From Gambelia wislizenii (lineage: Eukaryota; Chordata; Lepidosauria; Squamata; Crotaphytidae), in NCBI GenBank assembly GCA_030847615.1, contig JAUMIR010000003.1, positions 281,846,265 to 281,910,264 of the forward strand: DNA of 64,000 nt, read 5' to 3'. The position numbers and the translations under genes are program-made. Positions 11,331-22,159 of the stretch are shown here, one piece after another. Each line of letters begins with the position of its first letter. The stretch's first letter is position 1. The notes below the pieces were generated by a model. It did not search any database. It was not told the origin of the DNA and worked only from the letters and a program-made list of their open reading frames with translations.

Positions 11331-12202
11331 ATTTTAAAAGGCCGGTAAAGAAAAAAGAAGAGAGGGCATGCAAACATGGTAGACCTTGGAAGAAGCATGG
11401 GAGAAAAAGTTCACTGAATGAGAGAGATAATGGCCTTTTGTTTCATGCCTCTGGGAGACCTTTTGTCCAGGTTCTAGAGAACCACTATAAAGTGAACCCC
11501 CAAATCCCACAGAGGTGCAAATGAGATCATGAATACATTTTTAGCAACAAGTGGAAGGAAGTAAAATCTTGCCAGCGAAGAATGGTTATAAAAGCAGGGT
11601 TGAACAAGGGGAAGTTAGACAAGGAGAAAAAGATCAAATGCAATTAGTTCCAGTTCTGCTGCATCAAGATGTCTGAGTTTTGAAGAAGACATACCCTGCA
11701 ACTGTCCTCATTTGGCAGGCACAGTCTCAATTAACCCTCTGCTGTCCCACTTTTTCAGTTGATTTTAATATGTCCAGACTTCTCTTTCATCTCCACTTTC
11801 CCCCTTTATCCTCTTACTTCAATTGGTGTAAACTGAGTTGAAAGTGCAAAAGTAGTTTCCACTCATCTCAGTGGAGGGAGAGGAGAGGGTAGAATCTTGC
11901 TCTTTCCAGAAGGCTCAAGCAAAAGCAAACAGCTGCAGCTTCTCTAGCTTGTGTGTTCTTCCTTATATTAATGTTTGCCATCTGGGCTGCACTCTGATAC
12001 TATCTAACCACACATGTCCTGGATTTCATCTATGAAATGTTGGAGGATATACATTCACCTAGGAGTATGTCCCACTGGACTCATGTATATATGTATATGC
12101 ACTGATGTCATACGTAACATATTTAGATATGTATTGTTTTGTTAATTTAAATGGAATATTGACATTGTAGAGACAGACTGTAATCTTTCCCCTTCAGACA
12201 TA
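11331..12202. other. no gene recognised
   Basis: Non-repetitive AT-rich sequence with only chance frames. Confidence 0.4.
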
Positions 12203-12516
12203 GGACTTTTTCAAGTGGGGGGGGGACCCAAGGAGGTTGGGAGAAGAACAGGGCTGTTGCACTCACAGCGCCGTTTCAGACGACGCTGTCCTCCTCCCGA
12301 CCTTCCCCATACTTCCTCCATGCTGCGGGTGCTGCTTTTTATTGACTGAGGCTTTTTGTCAATAAAAGCAGTGTGTTTCTTGTGCCCGCAGTACAGAGGA
12401 AGCACGGGGGAAGGTTGGCAGGAGGATGGCGTCTGAAACAGAGTGCTGTAAGTGCGACAGCCCTGTTCTTCCCCCAACCTCCCCTCAGGGGGGTTTTCTC
12501 CTGTTTTAAAGAGTCC
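12203..12516. mobile_element. foldback MITE, diverged copy
   Basis: The left end GGACTTTTTCAAG and the right end (inverted GGACTCTTTAAAACAGG) are imperfect partners. The arms pair around a centre near 12350 (ATTGAC and GTCAAT flank the loop). Paired segments include GGGGGAAGGTTGG with its partner in the left arm. CAGACGACGCTGTCC near 12272 and its inverted partner GGATGGCGTCTG near 12423 are the family's internal motif. Flanks are ATA and ACA. This copy is older than the one at 9803. Confidence 0.7.
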
Positions 12517-12611
12517 ACAGATACACAAATGAACTCTCTCTCAGCAGCCTCATGTCTTAGCTTCTGCCTTACCCCAACACACCATATACTGATGGGAGGA
12601 GACAGTGGCTG

Positions 12612-12823
12612 CTGACACAATGCAGAAATAATGCAGTTTGACACCACTTTAACTATCATGGCTCCATCCTACGGAATCCTTGGATTTGTAGTTTGTTGTG
12701 ACACCAGAGCTCTCTGAAAGAGAAGGCTAAATATCTCACAAAACTACAAATCCCAGAATTCCATAGCATTGAGTCCTGGCAGTTAAATCAGTGTCAAACT
12801 GTATTATTTCTGCAGTATGTCAG
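12612..12823. mobile_element. palindromic MITE, AATGCAGAAATAAT type
   Basis: The left arm (AATGCAGAAATAATGCAG, TTTGACACCACTTTAACT) and the right arm (AGTTAAATCAGTGTCAAA, ATTATTTCTGCA) are inverted copies. The interior contains the paired motif TTTGTAGTTT / AAACTACAAATCCCAG. A relative sits at 23621-23823 with the same interior. The class is probably hAT-like, but I see no clean 8-bp duplication. Confidence 0.6.
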
Positions 12824-12845
12824 CAGCCTGTGTTTTTGTACCACA

Positions 12846-12899
12846 CTGTTTACTATCAGTAAACTGTTTACTATGAGTAAAGTGTTTACTATCAGTAAA
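12846..12899. repeat. three tandem 18-bp palindromic units
   Basis: Three units of 18 bases (12846-12863, 12864-12881, 12882-12899) share the core TTTACTATCAGTAAA, with one substitution in the second unit. Each core is itself an inverted repeat (TTTACT / AGTAAA). A fourth, degenerate start (AGTTTG) follows. No function is assigned. Confidence 0.75.
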
Positions 12900-13237
12900 G
12901 AGTTTGGGACAAAAACATGCTCTCCTCCCATCCAGCCTGCCATCCCCTAAACACCCACAGCAGAACATAGGGCAGCAGCATGAGTCAGAGCACAGGCCAG
13001 TATTTGAACCATGCAAGAGTCCCCCTCCACTGTTTATAGAGGCCACACACCCCATAACGGTCAATGTAACTTCCAAAATTACAAAAGGTGTTTTGTTGTC
13101 CCTCCTGAAGGTACAAACGTAGTGTAAGGTGCTCACACCTTTATAATGGGGGAAGGAAATTAGTGGCAAGCAGCTCATTGTTTGTAAGAAGTTACTTTCA
13201 AGCTCTGCTGCTACGTATCCACAAGGATGTTGTCTAA

Positions 13238-13794
13238 GGACTTTATCAGATGCATTTAATACAGTATCATAACAATGCCACATAAATGTGAAAGGGCGCA
13301 TATATCAGATGATGTCCTTTCGCATTTATGTTTGGTCAATAAGGCTTTCTATTTTATTGACGAGCCGACACGTCAATAGATCAGCTGTGGTGCTTTTTGG
13401 CTGGCATTGCCAGCATTTGAAACTTCTTGAAACTTTTTCTTCATGAACACACCATCAATGGCTGGTCCAGCCAGAACACTTTCAGGTGAGATCGCGACAT
13501 CCAGGTAGGTGATACTCTTTATGAACCTCCCTGGTTTACTTGCAATGTTTAAAGTGTGTTTATGTGCTTTTTGTGTGTTGTTTTTGTTTTGATTTTTGAT
13601 TTTCCTGCGCTCCCATCTTCTCATGAGAATCCGTGAGATTTCATTTGAGGAAGTGAATGGAGCTCCGTTCACTCCTTTCTCATCGCCAGGGCTGCCTTTT
13701 CATAGTATGGTAAAGGGGGTTCTTTTGCCTGCATAAAAACATCACAAATTGTTCCAGCAAAAGAACAAAAAAGGAGGGTAGTCTGATAAAGTCC
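13238..13794. mobile_element. foldback MITE, ~557-bp class, reversed orientation
   Basis: The ends are GGACTTTATCAGA and TCTGATAAAGTCC. The interior is the reverse complement of the 21551 and 23895 copies. In order it carries a GTGAGATCGCGAC / CCAGGTAGGTGA block, CTTCTCATGAGAATC, GGAGCTCCGTTCACTCC and a subterminal hairpin of GGTTCTTTTGC with GCAAAAGAAC. CAGATGATGTCC near 13296 is the recurrent internal motif. Flanks are TAA and TAT. Confidence 0.8.
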
Positions 13795-15528
13795 TATGAC
13801 ATACTTGTGATGCGGCCCTTTGGAGCAGCATTATTGGAGTTGTGCTTTAGATACACTGACTCAGATTTTACATGGTGATTCCATAAACTGGTTGTTTTCT
13901 CAGAGATCCCCTAACGTTTGTGGAATTCTACCTAGATGCAAGGGGTGCCATATGCCTGGGGCCATCGTAGAATAGCACTATTCTAAGATGCAGAAAATCA
14001 ATAGTTTTCTGACAAATAGGTTAGTACAAAATTAAAGGATAAATTGTTTCTGTGCTAATAACTAATTGCATTAAGAGGGAAAGGGTGTTTCTCCCCACCT
14101 CTAGTTGTGTATAAGTAGGAGCCACTTAATCTTCAGCTAGTCTTCAGATCCCCATAATTAATTCACAAAATAGTGATGGCTTTGCAGCAAAGTACTCTGA
14201 TTTTGATTGATTAATGTAAATATGAAATAGAAGCCCTTTACTTTGGAGGTAACTTAATTCTTCTTATGACTCATTCTTCTCCAGTGTACACTGAGCTGAT
14301 TGTTAAAAATTATTCTTAAAACAAATGATCAAAATTTCCTTAAATGTTTCCATTCCAGTTTTTGATTGAAATGGCTTTATTGTCAAGGGCACATTCACAT
14401 CCTAAAACATACATTCTCAATGTGTTTGAAATGTAAATGTTGATTAAGGTTGCTGCAAAGTTATTGACATCAATCATTGAAAATGATTTATCATCTGTAG
14501 GAAACTACATAAAAGACAGAAGAATCTGAGCAAAGTTTCATAATTTAATTTCTAAAAAACCAGGTGAGGGCATGCAGTTTTACCTACTAGTTGGCTACTG
14601 TGAACTTCTCCCAAGTGTAAATCTGTGAGGTTACAGCTGATACATCATTGCTGAAAGGAATTCTATACATGATCAGAGGCACACCCTTAGAAATTACTCT
14701 GTGTTTCAGAGTTTAGCTATGGCAGTAAAGGTGGGCAAGAAGGCTTGAGCCCCATTGAATTTTGTTCCATAGTCAGCTCTGCACAAAAATTATTTTAGCA
14801 AATTCAGGAATAATGATGATGATGGTGATGCCAGTATATTAAATTATTATAATATCATTGTATATTATTATATTTTACATCATATATTATAATGCATTAT
14901 TAATTATCATAATCATATTAGTTTTGCTATTATTCTCTATTTCATTTTCCTCTGACCTCACTTTGTACAATCTTCCTTCTGATCATGTAAATCTATGTAA
15001 TACAGGACTTCATGCACCTGATGGAGTTGAGTCTCTGATAGCCTGTGCCATAATAAATGTTATAATATTTAAGGTACAGCAAAACACATAAAACAGAGTA
15101 ACCCAGAGTTCAGAAAGCTCTCTTGTAAAGGAGAAAAAAGAAAAAGCATTTTCTTGCTTTTATTAATGCATTTTGAATATAGCTTCTGTGGTTTAATTTC
15201 CTGTAGGCTTTAAATAACAATGAATCAAGCAAGGGCCCTAAACTTTAGATCCTTTTTGAGCTGACAGCTGCTCAGTCTTGGCATATTTTAAATTGGTGTT
15301 AACTTTCTTGGAATTTACTGCTTCCCTTTTCCTTCCCCCCTCCTCTTAGCGCTTATTTAGCATATCTTTTTTGCTTCCTCTTTTTCTCTTCCCTTTTTTT
15401 CTTTTACCATTTATTTGGATTTAAGTTATTATTGGTGGCTTTATTCTTCAGGGAGTGGTTTCTTCTAATGATGACATGCTGGATTGTAACATTCAATGTG
15501 TTGGTTCAGTGATTCATTCAGGGCTTGT
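13795..15528. other. no gene recognised; partly non-repetitive
   Basis: About 1.7 kb with no recognisable transposon. An AT-only stretch at about 14838-14930 has strong local pairing. The 14330-14560 part looks like ordinary unique sequence and could hold conserved non-coding DNA, but that needs alignment and is not claimed. Confidence 0.4.
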
Positions 15529-16155
15529 CCCTCTCTCTCTCTCTGGTTTTCTTTGCAAACAAAGATTCAGGAAGGACTCATCCTGCGCTTTCTGCAAGTG
15601 CGCTGATGACTAAAAAGGCCAATCTGAGATAGACAAGTCCAGTTGCAGAAAGCACAGCAGAAGGTCTCCTTGGGTGATGTTTCTGGGTTGTGATTCTTTC
15701 TGCGTTGTCATTTCTCTTCAAGACTTGTTCGACATGAGTTCTCAAATAAGGCTGCAGCATTGTGGATAGTGTGTCTCCATGCCTCCCGATGGGAGGCCAG
15801 GGCGGACCACTGTTGGTGATCAATTTGGCCGAGCCTGAGATGTTGCTTCAGGGAATCCTTGTATAGCTTTTTTGGAGCGCCCCTCTTATGCTGATCCGTG
15901 GCAAGTTCACCGTAGAGTACTATTTTGGGGAGGCGATGGTCCTCCATCCTAGAAACGTGCCCTGCCCAGAGCTACTGTGTTCTCAATATCATGGCCTCAA
16001 TTCTGGTGATCCCTGCTTGCTCAAGGACAGCAACATTCATCACATAGTCAGTCCAGTGTATATTTAGGATTGTGCGTATACAGAGCTGATGAAAGCATTC
16101 GAGGAATCGTAAGTGGTGGCGATAGGTGACCCACGTTTCAGACCCATAAAGAAAA
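15529..16155 (-). pseudogene. APE-type LINE, 3' end (RT C-terminus, zinc finger, 3' tail)
   Basis: This is a 5'-truncated copy of the same LINE family as 49566-53360. The minus strand encodes, in shifted frames, YGSETWVTYRHHLR, then IEAMILRTQ, then MEDHRLPKIVLYGELATDQHKRGAPK, then HLRLGQIDHQQWSAL. It continues past the point where the long copy stops: a C-terminal segment (about 15580-15720) that in the 58293 copy reads as a CX2C...H zinc-finger-like end. The element ends in a simple GAGAG tail (TCTCTC on the plus strand, 15529-15543). Frameshifts show that the copy is dead. Its 5' edge joins the 175-bp repeat directly. Confidence 0.85.
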
Positions 16156-16332
16156 ATGGGATTTGTGGTATTCAGAAGGAGAGGCCCCACAAAACTCCAC
16201 TTACAACAGGGGGGTAAGCCTTCACGTCTTCCCCTGAAATTTTTTGAATAACAAAGAGGCCTCCACATCCAGTTTGGGACTCTGCACAATCTCGGAGAGG
16301 GGTGGAAGTGAAGAGAGGATGGGTGGGATGTA
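16156..16332. repeat. 175-bp repeat, copy 1
   Basis: From ATGGGATTTGTGGTATTCAG to GGATGGGTGGGATGT this segment is nearly identical to 17997-18172, with only a handful of substitutions. It starts exactly where the truncated LINE ends. The family is not recognised: there is no open frame of note and no tRNA-like promoter. Confidence 0.75.
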
Positions 16333-17070
16333 CTCCAAAAGTTAACTTTCCCAAGCTCTGTTAACTAGAGTGAAATAGGCTTTTATTTCTAGACCTACCA
16401 GCATACCATGTGCAATAAAATACCATTTTTCATATTGTGGGAAGTAGTGCTCTCCTCTTTTATCTTTTGCTCTTTACATATACTCAGTAAGGGATTCTGG
16501 AGGTAGCTGCTGTGCACCTTGCCTGTTGTAGGCAAGCACACCTGGCTACAGTAGTATCAGCTACAGCAGAATCTGGCTCTTTCCCAGCTCAAGCTTTGTT
16601 TATTGCATTGCTTACTGCAGACGTGCTGCTACAAGCTGACATGAAAAGTCTCTGCTTCCCCAGCTCTTCTTCAACATCCTCCCAGTGCCAAAGCAGCTAG
16701 AAACTACCTGCTAAACAGAGGATAATGAGGAAAAAGGGGTTGAGCAGACACAAAAAGGAGCTCCTTGGACATGTTAACTGAGGTATGTCTATACTGTATA
16801 AGCTGTGGGTGCCACTGCTTATGTAGCCAAAATGGTTACACAAGGAGGAGGTACTGGGGAAACTCCTAGGTTTGCAGAAGTAGAAACAGACCCAGAGCTT
16901 GAAAAAGTTTTTCAATGCCAGTTACCTGAACTCCACAGCAAGATGGCCACTGGCCATATTGGTAGGGGGATTCTGGAATTGCCACCTAGAAATAGAAATA
17001 TTAGAACACCAAAGGGAGAGAAAAGCCCCTCCCTGCCACAGTCTACTGAGGGCTGCATCACTAATGACCA
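16333..17070. other. no gene recognised
   Basis: No repeat or coding signal is identified. Confidence 0.4.
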
Positions 17071-17316
17071 GGGCCCCATTCACACTATGTAGTTTTATTG
17101 CTATGATTCCACTTTAACTGCCATGGTTCAGTTCCATGGCTTCAGTCCTGGGATTTGAAGTTGAAGGAGAGGAATTTAGAATTCTCAGTTAGGGAGCCTT
17201 AGTCCCTTCCCAAACTGCAAATCCCAGGAACCCATAGGATGTTCCCATGGCAGTTAAAGTGAATTATTGTATAGTGTGAATTATATTCACTATAATTGTG
17301 TAGTGTGAATGGGCCC
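17071..17316. mobile_element. palindromic MITE, GGGCCCATTCACACTA type
   Basis: The left end GGGCCCCATTCACACTATG and the right end TAGTGTGAATGGGCCC are inverted partners. Inside, AACTGCCATGG / CCATGGCAGTTAAAGT and TGGGATTTGAAG / AAATCCCAGG also pair. Relatives are the remnants at 10755-11185 and 62080-62225. No clear target duplication is seen, so the superfamily is undecided. Confidence 0.7.
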
Positions 17317-17996
17317 AGAGTCAGAAAACCATGTGGGAGAGAGAATGGAGAGTCTCATGGAGAAGACCCAGGGTGATTGACTGGAACGGTGGATAGACAC
17401 ACTCCACACTGCATCTCTTTGATGCACAGTCCACTTATTCAAATATAGTAACACTTTTCGCTAAGTGATAATAAGCACTCTATATACAGTACTTTTGCCC
17501 ACCTAGATTATAGACTTCTATGTAAGATTTAGCAGTGTGTGCAGAATATCATTTTTAGACAGATATGAGCTGAGCAGCTTTCTCCATTCCTTTTCAAATA
17601 ACATTTTAAACAGTAGGGATGGTATATTTTGTGCCTGTATTTCTTCTCTTGGCCTTTTGGTGTCATTCTGGGATTGGTATAGGTTCCTGTAAATAATTAA
17701 TTTTTTATTTTGCCCCATGATGTGAAATTTTTTTAGGGCTCTATGTGAATGATATGTTTGTCAGCTAAATATCTATCAGTTAAGAAAAAATGTGTCGATT
17801 CAAATTAGATTGTAAATATTACAGCTGAGGCATATAATAGAGTGTTTTCCATCTGTGTTTAAGAACTGAGTTGTATTCCACCCTCTAGCAGCAATCTAAT
17901 ATGAGAAGGCGCATCAGGGTTTGTCTAGACAATGAAAATACTCCTCATAGAATTAGACTAGAATACAGTACCTTCTGTCCCAACATGCTCTGTATG
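17317..17996. other. no gene recognised
   Basis: AT-rich sequence, nothing recognised. Confidence 0.4.
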
Positions 17997-18172
17997 GGAT
18001 TTGTGGTATTCAGAAGGAGAGGCCCCACAAAACTCCACTTACAACAGGGGGGGAAAGCCTTCACATCTTCCCCTGAAATTTTTTGAATAACAAAGAGGCC
18101 TCCACATCCAGTTTGGGACTCTGCGCAATCTCGGAGAGGGGTGGAAGTGGAGAGAGGATGGGTGGGATGTCA
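17997..18172. repeat. 175-bp repeat, copy 2
   Basis: Near-identical partner of 16156-16332, in the same orientation. The neighbouring sequences on both sides differ, so the limits of the shared unit are well defined. Confidence 0.75.
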
Positions 18173-18220
18173 AAGTTCACAAAGTAATGAACATGAGCAT
18201 TGGTGAGAAGCTAGAACAAG

Positions 18221-18295
18221 AAAATGGTTTATTTACTTATTTATTTATTTCATTTATATGCCACCTTTCTCACAAAGTGGGACCCATCAGCGCTT
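18221..18295 (-). repeat. LINE/SINE 3' tail fragment
   Basis: TTTATTTACTTATTTATTT followed by CATTTATATGCCACC is the reverse complement of a GGTGGCATATAAATG tail with A/T simple repeat, typical of reptile L2/CR1-like 3' ends. Confidence 0.45.
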
Positions 18296-19011
18296 GGGAA
18301 AATCACTGATTAGATTGCCACTTTCAGCATTGCCTATCCAGAATGGTAGTAGGAACATGTGATGTAAAGATCACACATCTGGAAAAAAATAACTAGAAGT
18401 TCTACCATAACTTATTTTGCTACTTTCAAAACAATTATTTGCTCAAACAGAAACTCCACCTTAAGACATGTCTTTCTGAGAAATGGACATGAACTCAAGG
18501 GGGACAAATGTCAAAGTTCACCTGCTGATTTCTATCATTAAGCAGCAGTGAAAACACAGAGACGCAGTGGAAATACAAGAGAATTCCAATATGCTTTAGA
18601 GTAGGGTTGGATCCAAATAGGATCCCTACGAGGGAGAGCACTCCTAGGTAGGAATGGCAGAAGTGAAGTGACAAATGATGCATCATTTCCAAAGACCTTT
18701 TCAATTAATGCTGATTAGGGTGGGAGATAGCGGGGGCTAGTTTTTCTAAAAATTGGTTTGGTGAATCTTTGAAACTCTTCCCCCATTAATAGCATTGGAG
18801 GGGAGGAATTAACAGTGCTAGTTCCAGGATTATAAAAATCAAAAGATACTGAGAGACCATCATTAAGCAGTAGGGTTCCATAAGGGTGAAGTAGCCTAGT
18901 TTGATTCTGCTAAATGGGTTCAGCAGACCAATTTGCATAACGTTTTAGCAAAATTAGCAAAACAGTAAAAGTCTTACTGTTTCCTTGTTACTGTTTCATG
19001 AAATATTTATT
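18296..19011. other. no gene recognised
   Basis: No repeat family or gene identified. Confidence 0.35.
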
Positions 19012-19228
19012 GTCATTCCATGCCTTCAACCCTAAGGCGAACCTATCATGGGGTTTTCTCGGCAAGGTTTGTTCAGAGGGGGTTTACCTTTTTCTTCCTC
19101 TGAGGCTGAAAAAGTGTGATTTGCCCAAGTTCACCCAGTGGGTTTCCATGGCTGAGCAAGGAACTCAGCATTGGACTACAACTCCAGAGTTGTAGTCCAA
19201 TGCTCAGACCACTATACCACACTGGCAT
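19012..19228 (-). repeat. tRNA-SINE (GGCACACAACAAC-tail family) with local palindrome
   Basis: The plus strand reads CCTTCAACCCTAAGGCGAAC, then GGGGTTTTCTCGGCAAG, then TTGCCCAAGTTCACCCAGTGG, then CCACTATACCACACTGG. This is the reverse complement of a widespread squamate tRNA-derived SINE. At 19167-19204, two perfect 17-base arms around a 4-base loop (CCAG) replace the usual sequence. This looks like a local inverted duplication within the element. Confidence 0.75.
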
Positions 19229-19422
19229 ATATATGGGTGCCACAGTGTATATTTAATGCCCTTTTAAAATATTAAAAACCTAAGTGCATGATTCAGAAGA
19301 GGGAAAGGTGTGTGTAATGGGATACACATTGCAATTAATACTGAGAAAGTAAGGGACAGAACTAAAGTACAGTTAAAGATGACCAGAACACTGGTCTGGA
19401 TGAAGGCCTGAATGTTCTAAGC

Positions 19423-19729
19423 CAGTGGATCTTAAACTTTTGTTTGGCATGGGCCCCCTTTAAATATCTTCTGTTGCTTTGGACCCCCGAGACTTAACTC
19501 AAGAGTCACTGGAGGGGGAGGGAAGACATTTCTTCTGCTTCTTCCTGCAAGTTTGTGGCTGGTGTGGATTGAATGGCAGTGCACAAGCCAAGGCAGCCTT
19601 TACCTTGTCTCCTGTAACATGGCCACTCCACTGCAGGCAGGAAATGGACTGAGCAGCCTTCAAGCTTCCGCGGACCTCTTGTGAGAAAATTGTGGTCCCT
19701 TGGGTTTCCCCAGACCATACGTTTCACTG
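19423..19729. mobile_element. hAT-like MITE with 8-bp target duplication
   Basis: The element starts CAGTGGATCTTAAAC and ends GTTTCACTG. It is flanked by 8-bp repeats with one mismatch (TTCTAAGC at 19415-19422, CTCTAAGC at 19730-19737). The CAGTG...CACTG ends and 8-bp duplication are the hallmark of hAT transposons. The interior has paired segments (GGGCCCCC, GGACCCCC / GGGTTTCCC) but no coding capacity. Confidence 0.8.
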
Positions 19730-20002
19730 CTCTAAGCTTTTCTATTGAAATGATTTAAAGCGTTGATATTTTTCAAAACTGTTGTTTCTTAGACAATTTA
19801 TGAGCTTTGACAGCTGACCAAATTGAAAAGAAATGAGACACCTATTTGGAAATGAAATGGTATGCTCCATTGCTCTACAGAGCCAAACTTTTATTGGAAC
19901 CTGTTTTGTTTGCTCAGTGCCTATGCATGTATCACCATTCATTTAATGTTGTTGACAGGATTAAATCGTTAACCGGTGTTTCAGAAACAACATGTCTGTA
20001 TG

Positions 20003-20400
20003 TGAAGTCAAAGGCTTTCACGGCCGGCATCCGTAGATTTTCCTTGTTTTTTTTCCGGGCTGTGAGGCTGTGTTCTGGAATAGTTTCTTTATGACGTTTC
20101 GCCTGCATCTGTGGCTGGCATCTTCAGAGAATTGTTGGGTAGGTGTGTGTGTGGAGTTTATATGCTGTGAACCCCTGTTGGGGAGGATATGTAAATTTGT
20201 GTAATTGATTTACACAAATCAATCACACAGTTACACAAATTTACATATTCTCCCCACAGGGGTTCACAGCATATAAACTTCACACACACACCTACCCAAC
20301 CATTCTCTGAAGATGCCAGCCACAGATGCAGGCAAAACATCAGAAAGAAACTATTCCAGAACACAGCCTCACAGCCCGGAAAAAAAACAAGGAAAATCTA
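20003..20400. mobile_element. Penelope-like element, inverted-dimer terminal unit
   Basis: Two arms of about 190 bases face each other around a centre near 20215. The insertion is flanked by an exact 14-bp direct repeat (AACATGTCTGTATG, 19989-20002 and 20401-20414). Each arm is a copy of the 3' unit that follows a Penelope GIY-YIG relic at 34783-35232. It contains GAAGATGCCAGCCACAGATG, the ACAGCCTCACAGCCCGG stretch and the end GTGAAGTC(G/A)AAGGC. No ORF remains. The structure fits the inverted pseudo-LTR arrangement known for Penelope-like elements. Confidence 0.8.
20094..20127 (-). ncRNA. hammerhead-ribozyme-like motif in Penelope unit
   Basis: On the minus strand CTGAAGA (20127-20121) is followed by GCC...GGC pairing and then GAAA (20100-20097) and CGTC. 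CTGANGA and GAAA are the two invariant core boxes of the hammerhead. Hammerhead motifs are known in Penelope-like terminal repeats (established knowledge). Stem III here would be extremely short, so activity may require a dimer. In the opposite arm the second box has mutated (GCAAAAC). Confidence 0.5.
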
Positions 20401-20551
20401 AACATGTCTGTATGTTTTGTTTTGTTTTTAATCAGGAAAGCCAGAAGCTCCCAATAAATTATGTTCTTGACATAGGTGCAGCCAACAGAAGATAATTATC
20501 ATAAACATTGGCTAGTCTTACTTCTCTTCTTCCATCCTGTTGGTGTTTATA

Positions 20552-20797
20552 CAGGTCTCCCTCCATATCCACATTTATAAATGAAACCGCAGATAATAGC
20601 AAACCCTATTAAAATGAAGGACTTCTGGTACTATAATATCAGAGAGTTGTGTTGGAGGACCTAGTGATTCCTAGAGAGGACACCTCTCTAGGCATTTTCC
20701 AGTGCAACTCCATGGTATGTGTCTCTCTTTTTTTTTAAGCCACAGATAACTGAAACCACAGATATTGGTTCTGTGGATATGGGGTGGGGGTGACCTG
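20552..20797. mobile_element. mariner/Tigger-like MITE with TA duplication
   Basis: The ends CAGGTCTCCCTCCATATCCAC and GTGGATATGGGGTGGG...ACCTG are inverted partners, flanked by TA on both sides (20550-20551, 20798-20799). Interior arms pair (GTCC and CTAGG segments around CTAGAGAGGACACCTCTCTAG near 20671). The ends resemble pogo/Tigger-type elements. Diverged relatives lie at 10795-11000 and 61080-61330. Confidence 0.75.
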
Positions 20798-20799
20798 TA

Positions 20800-21550
20800 C
20801 CAGGATAATTTGCAGATCAAGTTAGGGGTTTGTCTTCTGACACACTCAAACCTTTTCAGTGTCTAAAGTTTAGGGATGAGTTGCATGGTATCCCTGTTGT
20901 TCCTTTACCATTTTCATTGCTTTCTTTTTATGAAGGGCAGCCTTCTGAAGAAGAACCTTCTGTAGGATCCATGATACTTGCAGAACAGATGACCATACTG
21001 AGATCTTTATAAATGAGGCTGCCAAGCAAATATGCTAAAAAACAAAAGTGAGTATGTTAGGAATATTAGATTAGGAATCTTAGGTATGGCATGTCAAGCA
21101 TGTTACTCAAATGAACATTTTCATGACTTTGGCAATAGTGAGATTGTGCATCTCACTCTTGAATGTTAGTTTTCACTAGCCAAATGCTTGAAAGGTAAAG
21201 AAGTAGGGTTGCCAGTTTGGGATTATTCCAGTTTCTGAGGTTTCTTGGCCCAAACCTGATACCTAGGGGTGGACTCTGGTAATGTCATTATGCATAATGC
21301 ATTAAGAACCAACCACAGTTTCTCAGATCTTGTCATTCAAACACAAATACACAAAGATACAAAGAGAACACGTTTTCCTGTTTAGAAAATAAGACAGAAA
21401 TCTTGGACTTTTGTCACACAAGGGTGGTATAGCGCTATCTCTACTGCATAATTACATCTTTGAGCAATATGTTGTGACTATCAAGTAACTGCCTCACCCT
21501 CCATGCATTCCTGGAGCACTCCTTTTCACTGATGGGTAATACCTGTCAAT
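20800..21550. other. no gene recognised
   Basis: No repeat or gene identified. Confidence 0.35.
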
Positions 21551-21793
21551 GGACTTTATCAGACGTCCCCCTTAAAACATTCTTTTGCTGGCATAAAAAA
21601 ACCCACAATTTTTATGCCAGCAAAAGAACATTCCCCCTCCCCGCACTTACCTCCTTTCCCGGCAAAGGCTCCTCCAGTAATAAAGAGGAAGTAAACAGAG
21701 CTCCGTTGACTTCCTCTTTTGAAATCCCACATGATTTAATTGTGCGGGAAATTCAAAAATAAAAAAAGAAAGAAACATCAAATAGTTAAACAA

Positions 21794-21829
<36 letters not shown>

Positions 21830-22143
21830 AACCTCCAAGTAACCCAGGGAGGGTCAAAAAAAGTTTGTCACTTACCTGGGTATCCCAATCTGATCTGGAA
21901 GTGTTCTGGCCAGTCTGGCCATTGTTGGGGTAAGTATGAAATTTAAAGGGACAGAGGCTTCACACTCCAGCAATGCCAGCAAAAAAGTAGCAGGGGAATC
22001 TATTGATGGCTTAAGTCATCAATTAAAAGGTACAGGTTTTGAACTGTTTTTAACCATGAAAGGTCAAAGTCGTCTGAACCATGCAGCCTTTTCAGTTATG
22101 TGGCATCCTTATGACACCATATTTAGTGTGACTGATAAAGTCC
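21551..22143. mobile_element. foldback MITE, 593 bp, AAT target duplication
   Basis: The ends are GGACTTTATCAGAC and CTGATAAAGTCC. Exact 3-bp flanks AAT lie at 21548-21550 and 22144-22146. Just inside the left end is a perfect 20-bp hairpin (arms within 21578-21627) capped by AACCCACAA. The interior has the class-typical AGCTCCGTTGACTTCC, an A-rich segment with an (AC)n run (about 21797-21824), CCCAGGGAGG and GGGGAATCTATTGATGGC. GTCGTCTGAACC near the right end is the recurrent internal motif. This is the best-bounded member of the long class. Confidence 0.88.
21797..21824. repeat. (AC)n microsatellite
   Basis: An uninterrupted AC run inside the foldback MITE, in its A-rich internal segment. 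Confidence 0.95.
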
Positions 22144-22159
22144 AATGACTCCCAATCAT

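Noticed and set aside
12804..13301. 165-residue minus-strand frame
   Set aside because: It crosses a MITE end, the 18-bp tandem array and part of a foldback MITE. There is no protein similarity.
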